A DNA stretch of 64,000 bases from NCBI GenBank assembly GCA_002320815.1, contig DCLA01000039.1:130166-194165 (forward strand), written 5' to 3'. Below, one piece after another: positions 23,150 through 31,176 of the stretch (its first letter is position 1; each line of letters starts with the position of its first letter). The translations under genes and the position numbers were made by a program. Under the pieces are notes generated by a model, which saw nothing but the letters and a program-made list of their open reading frames with translations, searched no databases and was not told the origin of the DNA. The stretch is from Myxococcales bacterium UBA1660 (GTDB lineage Bacteria; Myxococcota_A; Polyangia; Polyangiales; Houyiibacteriaceae).

Positions 23150-23165
23150 AGCACGGGGTGTACCA
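23150..23165 (-). promoter_or_regulatory. Candidate sigma-54 promoter P5 (PHP/exporter/BcsB-like/NtrC operon)
   Basis: The minus strand reads TGGTAC-ACCCC-GTGCT with exact spacing, 9 of 11 consensus positions, 13 of 16 identical to P4. The predicted start near 23139 leaves 3 bases before ATG 23136, an almost leaderless transcript. Confidence 0.58.
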
Positions 23166-23206
23166 GCCGCCGAGGTCGCGTGGTCCCCAGCGCTCCTCCG
23201 ACACTC

Positions 23207-23221
23207 GTCCCGGATCGGACC
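23207..23221. promoter_or_regulatory. Candidate NtrC-type enhancer dyad, site D (shared by P5 and P6)
   Basis: GTCCC-GGATC-GGACC fits GTNCC-N5-GGNAC with one mismatch; the longer form CGTCCC-GGATC-GGACCG matches site C at 13 of 17 bases and site B at 14 of 17. Its centre is about 75 bp from the P5 start and 94 bp from the P6 start. Confidence 0.55.
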
Positions 23222-23281
23222 GAGGGCCGTCCCGTTCTGGGCATCCAGCGGGAGGCCTCCTCGCCGCAGAGGTTTCGAGGC

Positions 23282-23297
23282 TGGCCCGCCAGTTGCA
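23282..23297 (+). promoter_or_regulatory. Candidate sigma-54 promoter P6 (glmS/hybrid kinase)
   Basis: TGGCCC-GCCAG-TTGCA matches 10 of 11 consensus positions with exact GG-N10-GC spacing. The predicted start near 23308 leaves a 17-base leader with GGAGG before ATG 23325, an ideal layout. Confidence 0.68.
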
Positions 23298-23324
23298 GAG
23301 ACCCCTTGGAGAAGGAGGTCTCCC

Positions 23325-25145
23325 ATGTGTGGCATCGTAGGCATGATCAATGGACACCCGGTGGCGGGTGATCTGGTGTCCGGCATTCAACGGCTCGAGT
23401 ATCGCGGGTACGACTCGGCTGGAGTCGCAACGGTCGAGGAAGGGCGCATCAGTCGGCGTCGGGCGGTGGGGCCGGTGTCGGCCCTCCGAGAGCTGATCGA
23501 GGTGGTCCCGCTGAGCGGCCATGCCGGCATCGCCCACACCCGCTGGGCGACTCACGGCTCGCCCAGTGAAGCGAATGCTCACCCCCACGTGGTCGGTGAG
23601 GTAGCGGTCGTCCACAACGGCATCATCGAGAATCACGACGAGCTCCGGGAGGAGCTCCTGCGACTCGGTCGCGAGTTCGCGAGCGAGACGGACACCGAGG
23701 TGGTCGCACATCTCCTGGACATGGCCCTCGCCGAAGGCCTCGACCCCATGACCGCGCTGGACGTCGTGAGTCGACGTCTACGCGGTAGCTACGCCATCGG
23801 AATGATCACGTCTCGGGACGAAGATGCGCTCTATGCGACCTGCCACAACGGTCCACTGGTGGTCGCCGAGCATCCCGGCGCAGCATTCCTGGCATCCGAC
23901 GGGGCAGCCATCGCCCCCTACGTGTCGGAGATCTGCGTCCTCGAGTGCGGAGACCGGGTCGAGCTTCGACGGGGCTCCCTCCGCATCGTTGACTCCTCGA
24001 ATCAGACCGTCGACCGCCCCCGTCGTCAGGTCGAAAGCCGCGAGGACGAGCACAGCACCGAAGGCTACGGCAGCTTCATGCTGAAGGAAATTCACCAGCA
24101 GCCCGCCGTCCTCGAGCGGCAGTTGGCGGCTTTCGCAGACCCGCTGACGCACGAGCTGCGGCTACCTCAGGTGGCCACCATCGCGAAGCAAGACCAGCTG
24201 GTCCTCAGCGCATGCGGTACCTCTTTCTACGCATGCCAGCTCGCGAAGTACTGGTTCGAGAGCCTCGCGGGACTCCCCTGCCGAGTGGAACTCGCCAGCG
24301 AGCTCCGATACCGCAGCCCGGTACTCGGGGCCGGGCATGGGGCCATCTTCGTGTCTCAGTCCGGGGAGACCGCCGACACCCTCGCCGCCCTGCGTATGGT
24401 CCGGGAACGTGGAGTGCCGAGTCTCGTGGTGGTGAACGTGGAGACCAGCGCCATGGCGCGCGAAGCGACCGACGTGATCGGGACGCTCGCGGGCCCGGAG
24501 CATGGCGTCGCCTCCACGAAGGCATTCACGGCCCAGCTGTTCACCTTGCTCGCGGCCGCCATCGCCGTTGGCGAAGCGCGAGGACACTCCACTCGTCAGC
24601 AGACCGCCGACCTCGTCCGCACCACGCTCGGCTCGATACCCCAGGCGGTCGAGCTCGTGCTCGCATCGTCCGCTCGTATCCACGCCTATGCCGCAACGCT
24701 CGCCGATGCCCCTCGAGCGATCTACGTCGGTCGGGGTCCCAGCTTCCCCCTCGCGATGGAGGGAGCTCTCAAGCTCAAGGAGATCGCATATGTCCACGCG
24801 GAGGGGTTCGCCGCAGGCGAGCTGAAGCATGGGCCGCTGGCTCTCGTCGAAGAGGGTACTCCGCTGATCGCCGTGTGCCCCCACGACTCTCTCTTCGACA
24901 AGACCCTGTCCAATGTCCAGGAGGCTGCCGCCCGAGGCGCCCAACCCTTCGTACTCACCGATGCGGACGGGCTCGGGAGAGCGTTGAAGCTCGGTGATGC
25001 CCTCGCGCTTCCCACCCTCCCGCGCCTCGCGCAGCCGTTCGTCCACGCGGTCGCCTTGCAGCTCATCGCTCATCACGCTGCCGCGGCAGGTGGAAAGAAC
25101 GTCGATCGCCCGCGGAATCTGGCGAAGAGCGTCACGGTCGAGTGA
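23325..25145 (+). CDS. glmS: Glutamine-fructose-6-phosphate aminotransferase
   Basis: This 606-residue enzyme converts fructose-6-phosphate and glutamine to glucosamine-6-phosphate, the first step to UDP-GlcNAc. The N-terminal nucleophile glutaminase domain begins MCGIVGMI with the catalytic Cys exposed after Met removal, followed by HTRWATHG and HNGIIENHDELR. Two SIS domains follow (SACGTSFYA, SQSGETADT, VASTKAFTAQ; GRGPSFPLAMEGALKLKE), and the C-terminus DRPRNLAKSVTVE is the conserved lid. Length matches the family. The ATG at 23325 follows GGAGG. It sits beside polysaccharide genes behind a sigma-54-like promoter, so it may supply amino sugar for matrix polymer rather than only for peptidoglycan. 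No riboswitch-like leader is possible in a 17-base leader. Confidence 0.97.
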   Translation: MCGIVGMINGHPVAGDLVSGIQRLEYRGYDSAGVATVEEGRISRRRAVGPVSALRELIEVVPLSGHAGIAHTRWATHGSPSEANAHPHVVGEVAVVHNGIIENHDELREELLRLGREFASETDTEVVAHLLDMALAEGLDPMTALDVVSRRLRGSYAIGMITSRDEDALYATCHNGPLVVAEHPGAAFLASDGAAIAPYVSEICVLECGDRVELRRGSLRIVDSSNQTVDRPRRQVESREDEHSTEGYGSFMLKEIHQQPAVLERQLAAFADPLTHELRLPQVATIAKQDQLVLSACGTSFYACQLAKYWFESLAGLPCRVELASELRYRSPVLGAGHGAIFVSQSGETADTLAALRMVRERGVPSLVVVNVETSAMAREATDVIGTLAGPEHGVASTKAFTAQLFTLLAAAIAVGEARGHSTRQQTADLVRTTLGSIPQAVELVLASSARIHAYAATLADAPRAIYVGRGPSFPLAMEGALKLKEIAYVHAEGFAAGELKHGPLALVEEGTPLIAVCPHDSLFDKTLSNVQEAAARGAQPFVLTDADGLGRALKLGDALALPTLPRLAQPFVHAVALQLIAHHAAAAGGKNVDRPRNLAKSVTVE

Positions 25146-25193
25146 CTCTTGCGCTCTTCTCTCACAGCAGTACAGCCTGTACGGGAACGAGTC

Positions 25194-27452
25194 ATGACCC
25201 CTGCAGACGACGGCGTCGACACCGACTTTCTCGTAGCCATGAGTCACGAGATGCGGACCCCGCTCAACGCCATCATTGGCATGACGGAGTTGGTGCTCGA
25301 CAGCTCTCTGTCGTACGAGCAACGGGCCATGCTCAAGCGAGTGGTGCGTGCCAGCGAGCACCTCCTCGGGCTCGTGGAAGACCTGCTCGAGGTCTCCCGC
25401 ATCGACTCCGGCCGGCTAGCGCTCCGCTACGAACCCTTCGACCCAGCCACGATGGTCGAAGACGTGGCCGACAGTCTCTTCTCGCAGGCAGCGGACAAGA
25501 ACATCGCGCTGGTGGTGGACGTGGGAGCGATCCGCCACCACTTCGTGGGCGACTCTCACCGGTTTGCCCAGATCGTGATGAACCTCGCTCGCAATGCAGT
25601 TCAGTACACGTCGAGCGGCCACGTCGTGCTCCGGCTCCTGGACGAACGAGGCCTCCTCGTGCTGGAGGTCGAGGACACCGGCCCCGGTATGCCCGACATG
25701 GTCCGCGAGCGTGCGTTCGAGCGCTTCTTCCGAGGCGACGACACGCTCCCCGGGAGCGGCTTGGGTCTACCGATCGCTCGTGCGCTGACCGAGAGCATGG
25801 ATGGCACAGTCGAGCTCGACTCTCGGCCCGGGGGCGGCACCACGGCTCGAGTGGCGTTGCCGCTCGAGCGCGGAGAGAGCCTTCCGCGAATCGAGCACGG
25901 CAAACCGTTACGGGTCGGCATCTGCGAGACGCTGCCAGCCCAGGCGACCGCGCTGGCGCGGCTTCTCGCCTCCGTGGGTGCCCGGGTCGAGCACTTCGAG
26001 TCCCCGTGTGCCGACATCCCTTGCGACCTCCTCATCGTCTGCGAGGATGCGATCCGGGACGCCGACATCGAGTGCGCGCTCCATGACCGCGCCTTCGTCC
26101 TGGTGGGTCGGTCACCCTCGGGTCTCGGTCGATTGGGCTCTCTGCTCGGAGCCAAAGCGACCCTGAGCGCTCCCGTTCGAAGGAGCGACCTCTTCACGGC
26201 GCTCGCGGCTTGTAACCCGACCGTCACCACTCGCGAGCAGGGCACGTTGATCCCGACGCGGAACGCCCGCCGTGTCCTCGTCGCGGAAGACGACCCCGAC
26301 AACCGAGGAGTGATCCTCCGCGCGCTCCAGCAGGATGGCTACATCGTCGACGTCGCCCCCGACGGGCCTCGGGCCCTCGAACGAGTCAAGGCACGCGAGT
26401 ACGACTTGATCGTGACCGACGTGGAGATGCCAGGGCTCTCCGGGATCGAGCTGACACGCGCCCTTCGAGCGATCGAAAAGCGGGAGAAGCGCGACCGGGC
26501 TCCCGTCCTCGTCCTGACCGCGCATGCGCTCCCTTTCGTTCGGCAAGAGGCTCTCGAGGCGGGAGCCGACCACTTCATGTCCAAGCCGTTCCGTTCGACC
26601 GCGCTGAAGGAGAAGCTCGCCAAGCTTCTCGATCACCGTCTGGTCGTGATGGTGGTCGACGATGATCGAGCGAGCCGCGAGATCACGGCACGCCTCATGG
26701 AGCACGAGGGAATGCGGGTGGTCCGCGTGGAGTCCGGCGAACGAGCGGAGGAGATCTTTGCGAGTCGCCGAGTCGACCTCGTATTGAGTGATCTCGAGAT
26801 GCCGGGACTCGGTGGGCTGGCCCTCGCTCGCTCCCTGAGGTCCAAGGATGCGGGTGTCTCCCTGGTCGCAGTCACCGGGCACGATGCGTCCGAGGTTCGG
26901 GACCGGTGTCTCGCGCACGGCTTCGACGACGTGATCACCAAGCCCTTCGGTCGGGACCTCATCCCCCAACTGGTCGACAGCGTCCGGGATGACCGGTCCG
27001 TTCCCCCGCTGCCTGCACGAGCCCGCGCGGAGTCGGGATCCCTGAAAGCAATTCCGCGATCACTGGCCCCTTCCGAGGCCCTGGATCTCGAGTCGATCAA
27101 CCGGATCATCGTTCCCGCACTCGTCGACGTCGAGGACTTGCTCCCGGAGTTCCTCGGGCGGCGGTTCCAGGAGCTCGACGAGCTTCGGGCCGCGCTCACC
27201 CGGGGCGATCGCACATCGATCCGGTCCATCGCTCACCGGGTGCGCGGGTCGGGCGGGGCGTACGGATTCATGCAGCTCACGGAGCTCGCAACTGCGTTGG
27301 GTGACGCCGCCCGGCAGGAGCCGTTCGACGGCCGGTCGATGGAATCTCTCATCGCGCGCCTCGATCGATACCTTTCGATCCTGCAGATCGAGGGCTCCGA
27401 CGGGTCGGTGACGAGCGCCCGAGAGCTCGCCAGTTCCGCTACGGAACGGTGA
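25194..27452 (+). CDS. Sensorless hybrid histidine kinase with receivers and HPt domain
   Basis: This 752-residue cytosolic kinase has HisKA at its very N-terminus (DFLVAMSHEMRTPLNAI, His near residue 18), with no input domain. An ATPase domain (NLARNAVQYTSSG, DTGPGMP, GSGLGLPIA, about 120-225), a degenerate receiver (about 238-350, no acid pocket), receiver 2 (VAEDDPD, IVTDVEMPG, about 360-480), receiver 3 (VVDDDRAS, VLSDLEMPG, about 482-605) and a C-terminal HPt domain (SIAHRVRGSGGAYGF, about 635-735) follow. The ATG at 25194 is preferred over an upstream TTG at 25149. It lies 48 bp after glmS and is probably co-transcribed. The layout parallels the HNOBA kinase without its sensor, suggesting it serves as a relay or is driven by a separate sensor protein. 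Confidence 0.9.
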   Translation: MTPADDGVDTDFLVAMSHEMRTPLNAIIGMTELVLDSSLSYEQRAMLKRVVRASEHLLGLVEDLLEVSRIDSGRLALRYEPFDPATMVEDVADSLFSQAADKNIALVVDVGAIRHHFVGDSHRFAQIVMNLARNAVQYTSSGHVVLRLLDERGLLVLEVEDTGPGMPDMVRERAFERFFRGDDTLPGSGLGLPIARALTESMDGTVELDSRPGGGTTARVALPLERGESLPRIEHGKPLRVGICETLPAQATALARLLASVGARVEHFESPCADIPCDLLIVCEDAIRDADIECALHDRAFVLVGRSPSGLGRLGSLLGAKATLSAPVRRSDLFTALAACNPTVTTREQGTLIPTRNARRVLVAEDDPDNRGVILRALQQDGYIVDVAPDGPRALERVKAREYDLIVTDVEMPGLSGIELTRALRAIEKREKRDRAPVLVLTAHALPFVRQEALEAGADHFMSKPFRSTALKEKLAKLLDHRLVVMVVDDDRASREITARLMEHEGMRVVRVESGERAEEIFASRRVDLVLSDLEMPGLGGLALARSLRSKDAGVSLVAVTGHDASEVRDRCLAHGFDDVITKPFGRDLIPQLVDSVRDDRSVPPLPARARAESGSLKAIPRSLAPSEALDLESINRIIVPALVDVEDLLPEFLGRRFQELDELRAALTRGDRTSIRSIAHRVRGSGGAYGFMQLTELATALGDAARQEPFDGRSMESLIARLDRYLSILQIEGSDGSVTSARELASSATER
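27433..27447. promoter_or_regulatory. Candidate NtrC-type enhancer dyad, site E
   Basis: GTTCC-GCTAC-GGAAC is a perfect inverted repeat within the last codons of the hybrid kinase gene. Its arms are identical to site C. Its centre is about 95 bp upstream of the predicted P7 start. Confidence 0.55.
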
Positions 27453-27508
27453 GCGTCCCGATTCGGGCTCACGGACGTGGACTCCACGTCGTGCTCCGGG
27501 CGCTCGGT

Positions 27509-27524
27509 AGGCACGTGCTTTGCT
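27509..27524 (+). promoter_or_regulatory. Candidate sigma-54 promoter P7 (MYXO-CTERM protein operon)
   Basis: AGGCAC-GTGCT-TTGCT has a perfect -12 box and 10 of 11 consensus positions, with exact spacing. The predicted start near 27535 is one base before ATG 27536, so a leaderless message is likely if this promoter is used; no proper ribosome site is present. Confidence 0.6.
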
Positions 27525-27535
27525 GAACCAGGGGC

Positions 27536-30500
27536 ATGGACCCCGCCATTCTCCGCTGCTGCCTGGTCGCGCTCACCCTCGCGCAGGCTCCGGTAGCGTT
27601 CGCCGCCGGTGACGCCGCGACCGAGTTTCACCTGTTCGTCCCGCCGAACAACGACGCCACCGGTCGCGACGTACTCCTCATGGTGACGGCGGTGAGTGAG
27701 GACACCTCGGTAGAGATTCGGGACGACGCTGCCGACGGAGACGACGATGACTCGGTGACCACCTCGCTGTCTCGAGGTCAGACGTATGTCGTCCGGCTGG
27801 CCGATGGCGGTGTGAACGACGATGCTGGGGGCAAGTGGGACGGAGACCTCTTCCACATCTTCTCCTCGGCACCGGTCGTCGTGCAGATTGCCACGCGTTC
27901 GAACTGGCAACACGATTGGGCGGCCAGCGAGGACCACGACGGACGCGGGACCAGCTTCTTCCTCTACGCGCCGGGCACCAGCGGCGCCGACAACGATATC
28001 GACGTGTTCGCCTACGAAGACGACACCCAGGTCTCGATCGTCGATATCAGCGCGAGCACGCACGATGGGACGAGCGGCGCGACGGCCATCGACCTCGAAG
28101 AAGCCACTCTGGTGCTCGAGGCGACGCTCCAGCTCGGCGAAGACCTCAATGTCCGTCGCGGGCTGGGCATCGACATCCTCGATCCGGGGCGAACCTACTG
28201 GGTGCGGGCGACGAAGCCGGTCACGGTCCAGTACGGGCACCTCGACCAGGTCACCGGTGGCAACCAGGCCCGGGACGGGGGCGGCTTCGTGCCCTCGGTC
28301 AACGGCTCTGCCACCGGCCCGCTCTTCTTCTTCACGATTCCGACCAACCCGGGTCTCCAGCACGAGAAGGAACTCCGGGTCGTCTGCTATCAGGACGGGA
28401 CTACGGTCACACTCCGGGGAGCCAACCGCCATGACGCCGACTGGACCCTCGTCGACCAGTCGATCGTGAACGCTGGCGGCCATCTGGACTTCGTCGGGGC
28501 GACCGATCCGGCGTTCGCTGCTCTCGACCTCTACCGGCTGGAAGTCACGCCGGCGCACCATCGCTGCACGGTATTCGAAGCGAACTGGCTGGAGACCGGA
28601 GCGATGGGGACATCGGACATCGCCTCCGCCATGTCGAGCGCCAACGGGCGGCCCGTGGGTCGATGGTTCGTCCCCTATATCGGGCCCCCTGGGTACCAGC
28701 ATAACGCGAGCGGCGTCGGCGGTACGTACTCCCACCTCTACGTCGCGACTCGCCACCCGGGGACCGAGATCACGGTGACCGATCTCGATGGCGCGGGCGC
28801 GGTCGTGAACGACGTCCATGCGGTGCCCGAGGACGGCTATGTCGACGTCCGGATCGACTCGACGACCTACGGGGAGCTCACCGCTCATGGCCGGCGACCG
28901 TACCTGGAGGTCCGCAGCAACAACCCGGTGTCCATTCTCTCGGGGAACTTCAACGACAACTTCATGGCCTTCGTACATTCGACGGTGGAGCCAGAACCCG
29001 TGCTGGAAGCCTCGATCGGCTCGGCCGACCTCGAGTGCGGCCAGAGCACGACCCTGTCTTACGATTGCACCACCAACCTGTCCGCGGGCTTGGCCGACTT
29101 CTTCGTCGAGGTAGAAGTCCCCTCTACGGTGACGATTCTGTCCGCCACCCCGACCGGAGGCTCAGGAACTCCCCATCGCTGGGACCAGGGCAACATCGGC
29201 GCCGGCTCGGGACAGAGCGGCACGGTAGAACTCCGCGTGGACTGCGGCCCCGGTTGTCCGGACGACCTCGCGGCGGCGGTCACCGTGCGGTGCGGTGGCA
29301 CCCACGATGGGGTCGATCTCTTCGATACGGTGACCCTGCCGCTCTCCCTTCGAGGCGCCGGAGTCGCCGCCCTCGACTCGTTCACCGCCGTCGACGATGA
29401 GACCGGTGGGGGTCCCGTCGCGCTCTCCTGGGAGCTCGTTGGAGGCTCCGGACCGACGACGGTGACGCTGTCGCGGGCCAGCGGGCCGGACACCACCGGA
29501 ACGGTTCTCGACACTTCGGTGCGCTCGCCGGGGGTCACTCCGGATGCCGATGGCTTCAACGACGCGACCGTGGTCGGAGGCCAGACGTACTACTACCGGC
29601 TCACGACGACGGAGAGCGGATGCAGCGAGACCCACGGCCCGCTAGCGGTCTTCGTCGGGTCCGGGGCCTCCTCGGGCCTCACCGGCGGCCTCGAGTCCGA
29701 TGGTCGCTTGGCCAGTCATCTGGCTCGTCGCGCGGTCGCTCGCCACCCCACTGATTGGCTGACTCCCGAGGCGTACGAGTCCCTGCGGGTGCAGGACGGT
29801 GTCCAGCGGCGCGCCATCAGTATGTTCACCGATCTCGGAGAGATCCTGCCCGAGCGCGGACCTTTCGACGCCGCTCCTTTGCTGGTGACCCCGGCCGACC
29901 TTCCGGCGGTCACGAACGCGAGGAACGTCTTCGGCGTGGACTATGTAGACGCGCAAGGGAACCGCGTGGGGTCGCTTCTGCTCCTGGAGACGTACGGCGC
30001 TCCCTACGACCACTCCAAAGCGCTCTGTGACCGTGCTGGAGGAGCGACCCTGACGGCGATCGACGCACTCCCCTCCGCGTCCGGGACCGTCCTACGACCT
30101 TCCCTCGACCATGGCCAGGCGACGGACCACGCCGTCGAGCTACGGTTCGTGGAAGACCCCGCGGGACACGTCGTCGCGCACGACGTGTGGCTCGCGGAAG
30201 ACATGCCGACCCTCACGCCTGACCAACGGGTGATCACCGTGCAGGCGTGGTCGGCCCGTCCGGGGGTCGAGCTCTCCCTGGCCGAGGCCGTGGCCGAGCG
30301 ACTCGGCGCGACGTGGGCTGCGCCGGGTGCCGCACCGCCCGCGTACTTCAACTACGTGTCGACCTTGGGCGGTCGCCTGGACTTCGCACTCACGGGGGAT
30401 CTCACGGGGCTGACGCTCCACGCCCAAGGACGCCACACCGATGGCACCCTTTTTGACCGACAGGCGAACCCTGACCTCGACCTCGGGCCGCTGCCCGAGT

Positions 30501-31174
30501 TCCTCGACATCACCCTTCTGCTCCGAGACCCCGACGGTCGCACCGTCGACCGTGTGTGGACGGCGGATGGTGCATGGACTGGCTACGATGACAGCCTGTG
30601 GGGGGGGGACTCGGTAGTCCTGGACTTCGATGATCGGTGCGACCGAGCACGCCCCCGGCAAGGGGACCTGCGACTCGCGGGCTGCGCGTCGATCCGCGTC
30701 GACGTGGCGGAGCGCGCGGGGGTCGCGCGACACCTCGGTGGCGGAGCGGCGCCCCTCGACCTCACCCAGATGACCCAGATGCGCTTCGACCTCCTCTCCG
30801 ACGCGCCGGTGGAGGTGTGCATGCACGGCGCCCAGGGTCGTCAACGCTGCGCACCGGCCACCGGCACCGCGGTCGAGGCTTCTGCGTTCCGCGGACGAGC
30901 TGGCTCTTGCGGAGGTCTCTCGGACGTCGAGCTCATCACTTTCACCACCACTCGGCCTGGCGACGCGCAGATCGTCGTTCGTGACCTCGCATTCGACTTG
31001 GGGTCCCCGGTCTCGGACTGTGCCGCGCTCGTTCCCGCTACCGCGTCGCTCGTCACCGGCCTGGCACGCCCCGCTCCCGCCGGCTGTTCGGTAGGTGGGC
31101 GGCCGTCTCCGGCTCCACTCCTTCTCGTATCGTTGGTCCTGTCGTTCGTCGCGCGTCGCCGAAAGGAAGTCTGA
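27536..31174 (+). CDS. Large secreted surface protein with IgGFc-binding-like domain and MYXO-CTERM tail
   Basis: This 1212-residue protein has a signal peptide (about 1-24, ending VAFAAG). The N-terminal half (about 25-490) resembles the IgGFc-binding N-terminal domain found in myxobacterial surface proteins (TEFHLFVPPN, GQTYVVRLADGG, FSSAPVVVQIATRSNWQHD, RPYLEVRSNNPVSILSG). Beta-sandwich segments follow, including an Fn3-like one (about 615-710) and a C-terminal jelly-roll-like part. The last 32 residues (PAGCSVGGRPSPAP, a hydrophobic helix, ARRRKEV) fit MYXO-CTERM, a Cys-helix-Arg sorting signal processed by a myxosortase for surface display. It is followed 2 bp later by the receiver/PIG-L gene and preceded by P7, so it probably belongs to the polysaccharide regulon as a matrix or adhesion protein. 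Confidence 0.85.
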   Translation: MDPAILRCCLVALTLAQAPVAFAAGDAATEFHLFVPPNNDATGRDVLLMVTAVSEDTSVEIRDDAADGDDDDSVTTSLSRGQTYVVRLADGGVNDDAGGKWDGDLFHIFSSAPVVVQIATRSNWQHDWAASEDHDGRGTSFFLYAPGTSGADNDIDVFAYEDDTQVSIVDISASTHDGTSGATAIDLEEATLVLEATLQLGEDLNVRRGLGIDILDPGRTYWVRATKPVTVQYGHLDQVTGGNQARDGGGFVPSVNGSATGPLFFFTIPTNPGLQHEKELRVVCYQDGTTVTLRGANRHDADWTLVDQSIVNAGGHLDFVGATDPAFAALDLYRLEVTPAHHRCTVFEANWLETGAMGTSDIASAMSSANGRPVGRWFVPYIGPPGYQHNASGVGGTYSHLYVATRHPGTEITVTDLDGAGAVVNDVHAVPEDGYVDVRIDSTTYGELTAHGRRPYLEVRSNNPVSILSGNFNDNFMAFVHSTVEPEPVLEASIGSADLECGQSTTLSYDCTTNLSAGLADFFVEVEVPSTVTILSATPTGGSGTPHRWDQGNIGAGSGQSGTVELRVDCGPGCPDDLAAAVTVRCGGTHDGVDLFDTVTLPLSLRGAGVAALDSFTAVDDETGGGPVALSWELVGGSGPTTVTLSRASGPDTTGTVLDTSVRSPGVTPDADGFNDATVVGGQTYYYRLTTTESGCSETHGPLAVFVGSGASSGLTGGLESDGRLASHLARRAVARHPTDWLTPEAYESLRVQDGVQRRAISMFTDLGEILPERGPFDAAPLLVTPADLPAVTNARNVFGVDYVDAQGNRVGSLLLLETYGAPYDHSKALCDRAGGATLTAIDALPSASGTVLRPSLDHGQATDHAVELRFVEDPAGHVVAHDVWLAEDMPTLTPDQRVITVQAWSARPGVELSLAEAVAERLGATWAAPGAAPPAYFNYVSTLGGRLDFALTGDLTGLTLHAQGRHTDGTLFDRQANPDLDLGPLPEFLDITLLLRDPDGRTVDRVWTADGAWTGYDDSLWGGDSVVLDFDDRCDRARPRQGDLRLAGCASIRVDVAERAGVARHLGGGAAPLDLTQMTQMRFDLLSDAPVEVCMHGAQGRQRCAPATGTAVEASAFRGRAGSCGGLSDVELITFTTTRPGDAQIVVRDLAFDLGSPVSDCAALVPATASLVTGLARPAPAGCSVGGRPSPAPLLLVSLVLSFVARRRKEV

Positions 31175-31176
31175 GC

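Noticed and set aside
24162..25361. 399-codon minus-strand frame inside glmS
   Set aside because: glmS on the plus strand is unmistakable; the antisense frame has no domain.
27233..28978. 581-codon minus-strand frame
   Set aside because: Antisense to the kinase HPt domain and the MYXO-CTERM protein gene; crosses their junction and promoter P7.
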